The position numbers and the translations under genes are program-made. This document shows, in pieces, positions 62,593-64,000 of a stretch of DNA of 64,000 nucleotides. This DNA is from Antribacter gilvus (GTDB lineage Bacteria; Actinomycetota; Actinomycetes; Actinomycetales; Cellulomonadaceae): contig NZ_QXTH01000006.1 of the NCBI RefSeq assembly GCF_003946865.1, positions 186,001-250,000 of the forward strand. Direction: 5' to 3'. The stretch's first letter is position 1; every line of letters begins with the position of its first letter. The notes beneath the pieces were generated by a model. The model did not search any database. It was not told where the DNA came from and worked only from the letters and a program-made list of their open reading frames with translations.

Positions 62593-62757
62593 GACGCGAT
62601 TCTCGCACCATGCCTGGTCGCACGCCCGGCCCGTCCGCACATCCGCCATGACCGTCAGCCATGCCCGTGTGTCGTGCGGGGTCCGCCTCCGGTAGCGTCG
62701 GTGGCGTCCGCGGGGTCGTCACCGCGACGCCCCCTGAGCATTCGTCGAGGAGCCATC

Positions 62758-63201
62758 ATGGTCGTCCGCACAGCCCGCACCGCCTGGAACGGAACCCTCC
62801 CGGAGGGGTCGGGTCAGGTGGAGCTCACCAGCTCCGGCACCGGCACGTTCGACGTGTCCTGGCCGCGCCGGTCCGGCGACGACGCCAACGGCGTCACCAG
62901 CCCTGAGGAGCTCATCGCCGCAGCCCACTCGTCCTGCTTCGCCATGGCGTTCTCGGGCGAGCTGGCAGGCGCCGGCGCCACGCCGATCTCCCACGAGATC
63001 ACTGCCGACGTCACCTTCGGCCCCGACCCGGCCGGCGGCTTCCAGATCGCCTCGATCGCGCTGACGTTGCGCGGCGAGGCCGAGGGCATCGACGCCGCCG
63101 GCTACCAGGAGGCCGCCGAGAAGGCCAAGGCCGGCTGCCCCGTCTCGAAGGCGCTCGCTTCCGTCCCGGAGATCACGCTGGACGTCACCTTCGAGTCCTG
63201 A
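62758..63201 (+). CDS. OsmC-family peroxiredoxin
   Basis: A 147-aa OsmC-type (SACOL1771-like) hydroperoxide reductase. The two redox cysteines are in SSCFAMAFS (about residue 60) and AGCPVSKALA (about residue 126). ARTAWNGTLPEGSG and TSPEELIAAAHSSCF are family hallmarks. It removes organic peroxides, in actinomycetes probably with mycothiol or lipoyl partners. The start ATG 62758 has GAGGAG upstream. A perfect 22-bp terminator follows. Confidence 0.94.
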   Translation: MVVRTARTAWNGTLPEGSGQVELTSSGTGTFDVSWPRRSGDDANGVTSPEELIAAAHSSCFAMAFSGELAGAGATPISHEITADVTFGPDPAGGFQIASIALTLRGEAEGIDAAGYQEAAEKAKAGCPVSKALASVPEITLDVTFES

Positions 63202-63208
63202 GCGACCG

Positions 63209-63255
63209 CACGACGACGGGGTCACCTCCCGCTGGGAGGTGACCCCGTCGTCGTG
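63209..63255. terminator. Perfect 22-bp terminator hairpin
   Basis: 63209-63230 pairs without mismatch with 63234-63255 around a 3-nt loop, between the convergent OsmC gene and the last gene. No T-run. It shares GGGTCACCTCCC with the ppa terminator. Confidence 0.9.
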
Positions 63256-63266
63256 TGCCGGTGCGC

Positions 63267-64000
63267 TTACGGAGCGAAGTCCAGGGCCTCGTCCGCGACG
63301 GCGACCACCGACCAGGTGCTGCCCTCCGCATCCCGCAGCTCGTACGAGGGCAGGAGGAGCGTGGTCCCGTCCACCTCGGAGTGCCGGGCGAGGCCGAGCC
63401 GGGCGGACGTGATCGTGACGTCCGTGACCGGCCAGCCGATGGCGTCACCCGGCGTCGGGGCCGGCGGGACGGTGGGCTCCGGCGCGGCCATGGAGTCGCT
63501 CTGCTCCTGCCGCACGAGGTCGTCCATCGGGGTGAACCCGCCGGAGGCCCCGAACCGCGGGTCGCCCAGGCGCTCGACGGCCTCGGCCGCGCTGATCACC
63601 GGGTACTCCCCCAGCTCCACCACGGGGGCGAGGAACCCGTACAGGCCCGAGAGGCCCTCCCCCGTCACCGAGGCGTTCCAGGTGAGGCCCGAGCGCTTCC
63701 CGTCCACGACGTGGTGCGCCGTGACGTTGCGGTACGGGTCGCCCTCGAAGGTCCCACCCGTCTCGATCTCGAACTGGGTGAGGTCGACACCCAGACGCTG
63801 CAGGATCTCCCGGAACGCCAAGACGGCGGACTCCGTGTCGGGGGCCTCCGGGGTGCTTTCCCCATCCGGGCACTCCGGGACGGGCAGGAGGCCGGGCTCG
63901 GCCGCACTGTCGGGGCTCTCCGAGGTGCTGGAGCCCTCCGAGCCGGACGTGCCGCCGCCGTCGGCCGGAACCGGGCAGTACCACGGGTCCTTGGTGGGGT
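63267..64000 (-). CDS. Hypothetical exported or membrane-associated protein (N-terminus beyond the window)
   Basis: At least 244 residues are visible. The left part in reading order is Gly/Ser/Glu/Pro-rich (GGTSGSEGSSTSESPDSAAEPG) and holds two cysteines flanking it (WYCPVPADG; PVPECPDG), as in the low-complexity ectodomain of actinobacterial membrane-anchored proteins. A folded part follows (AFREILQRLGVDLTQFEIETGGTFEG; GLTWNASVTGEGLSGLYGFLAPVVELGEYPVISAAEAVERL) ending in SYELRDAEGSTWSVVAVADEALDF. This resembles the extracellular region of uncharacterised proteins in which SAxEAVxRLxDPRF is conserved. Function unknown. The true start lies past 64000. Confidence 0.7.
   Translation of the reverse strand, partial: PTKDPWYCPVPADGGGTSGSEGSSTSESPDSAAEPGLLPVPECPDGESTPEAPDTESAVLAFREILQRLGVDLTQFEIETGGTFEGDPYRNVTAHHVVDGKRSGLTWNASVTGEGLSGLYGFLAPVVELGEYPVISAAEAVERLGDPRFGASGGFTPMDDLVRQEQSDSMAAPEPTVPPAPTPGDAIGWPVTDVTITSARLGLARHSEVDGTTLLLPSYELRDAEGSTWSVVAVADEALDFAP

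Noticed and set aside
58243-63201. A 1652-codon plus-strand open frame across the serine hydrolase and FAD/Fe-S genes
   Set aside because: It is the antisense shadow of two well-recognised minus-strand genes in very high-GC DNA; only its last part (from 62758), the OsmC gene, is real.

Overview
The window is chromosomal DNA of a very high-GC actinomycete. The evidence is lsr2, mycothiol (mshA) and F420 (cofD/cofC) genes, SenX3/PhoU, many GTG starts, and ATGA/GTGA stop-start overlaps. Gene order plus a secreted GH16/discoidin glucanase suggest Micrococcales (Cellulomonas/Promicromonospora-like); that placement is inference. Two blocks follow the gene order I recall from Mycobacterium tuberculosis: mshA-gpm-senX3 (Rv0486-Rv0490) and lsr2-lysS-panD-panC-folK-folB-folP-folE-ftsH-hpt-tilS-dacB-ppa (Rv3597c-Rv3628). 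No rRNA, tRNA, CRISPR, integrase or transposase was seen.

Layout. 1-6 kb: senX3 (partial) and phoU diverge around PHO-box-like repeats, followed by gpmA, a Ddn-like protein, mshA and a lactonase. 6-21 kb, minus strand: lsr2, a 52-aa membrane protein, lysS, nadC, then a two-gene insert (a 705-aa protein of unknown function and a fused 5-oxoprolinase), then nadB-panD-panC-DUF2520-PH-PH as one overlapping operon. 21-33 kb: DUF3180, a FolB-FolK fusion with very long disordered segments, folP, folE, ftsH, hpt, tilS, a zinc protease and dacB, with ppa divergent. 33-47 kb: HNH/DUF222 protein, alcohol dehydrogenase, NlpC/P60 hydrolase, metY-metX behind a cysteine-type leader peptide, a VOC protein, a quinone oxidoreductase, a WYL regulator divergent from a DrrAB-type ABC exporter, and the GH16 enzyme behind a LacI-type palindrome. 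47-64 kb: a nuclease-like/RAMA-like disordered protein, a leaderless small ORF coupled to a LysE exporter, thiamine-binding protein, cofD-cofC, an FAD monooxygenase, nitroreductase, AKR divergent from a MocR regulator, cupin, serine hydrolase, an FAD/Fe-S oxidoreductase, OsmC and a partial protein.

Gene cooperation. PhoU and SenX3 form the phosphate-sensing arm. The 15-28 kb block combines NAD, pantothenate and folate synthesis with FtsH. cofD/cofC make F420, which the Ddn-like protein probably uses. metX makes the O-acetylhomoserine that metY sulfhydrylates, and a seven-codon ORF ending in Cys-Cys probably senses cysteine in front of them.

Many genes lack a Shine-Dalgarno sequence and instead show an xANNNT -10 element 6-7 nt before ATG/GTG, the actinobacterial signature of leaderless transcripts. 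I used this spacing to choose several starts. All coordinates and motifs were read by eye, and family assignments come from recognition of motifs, not from searches.
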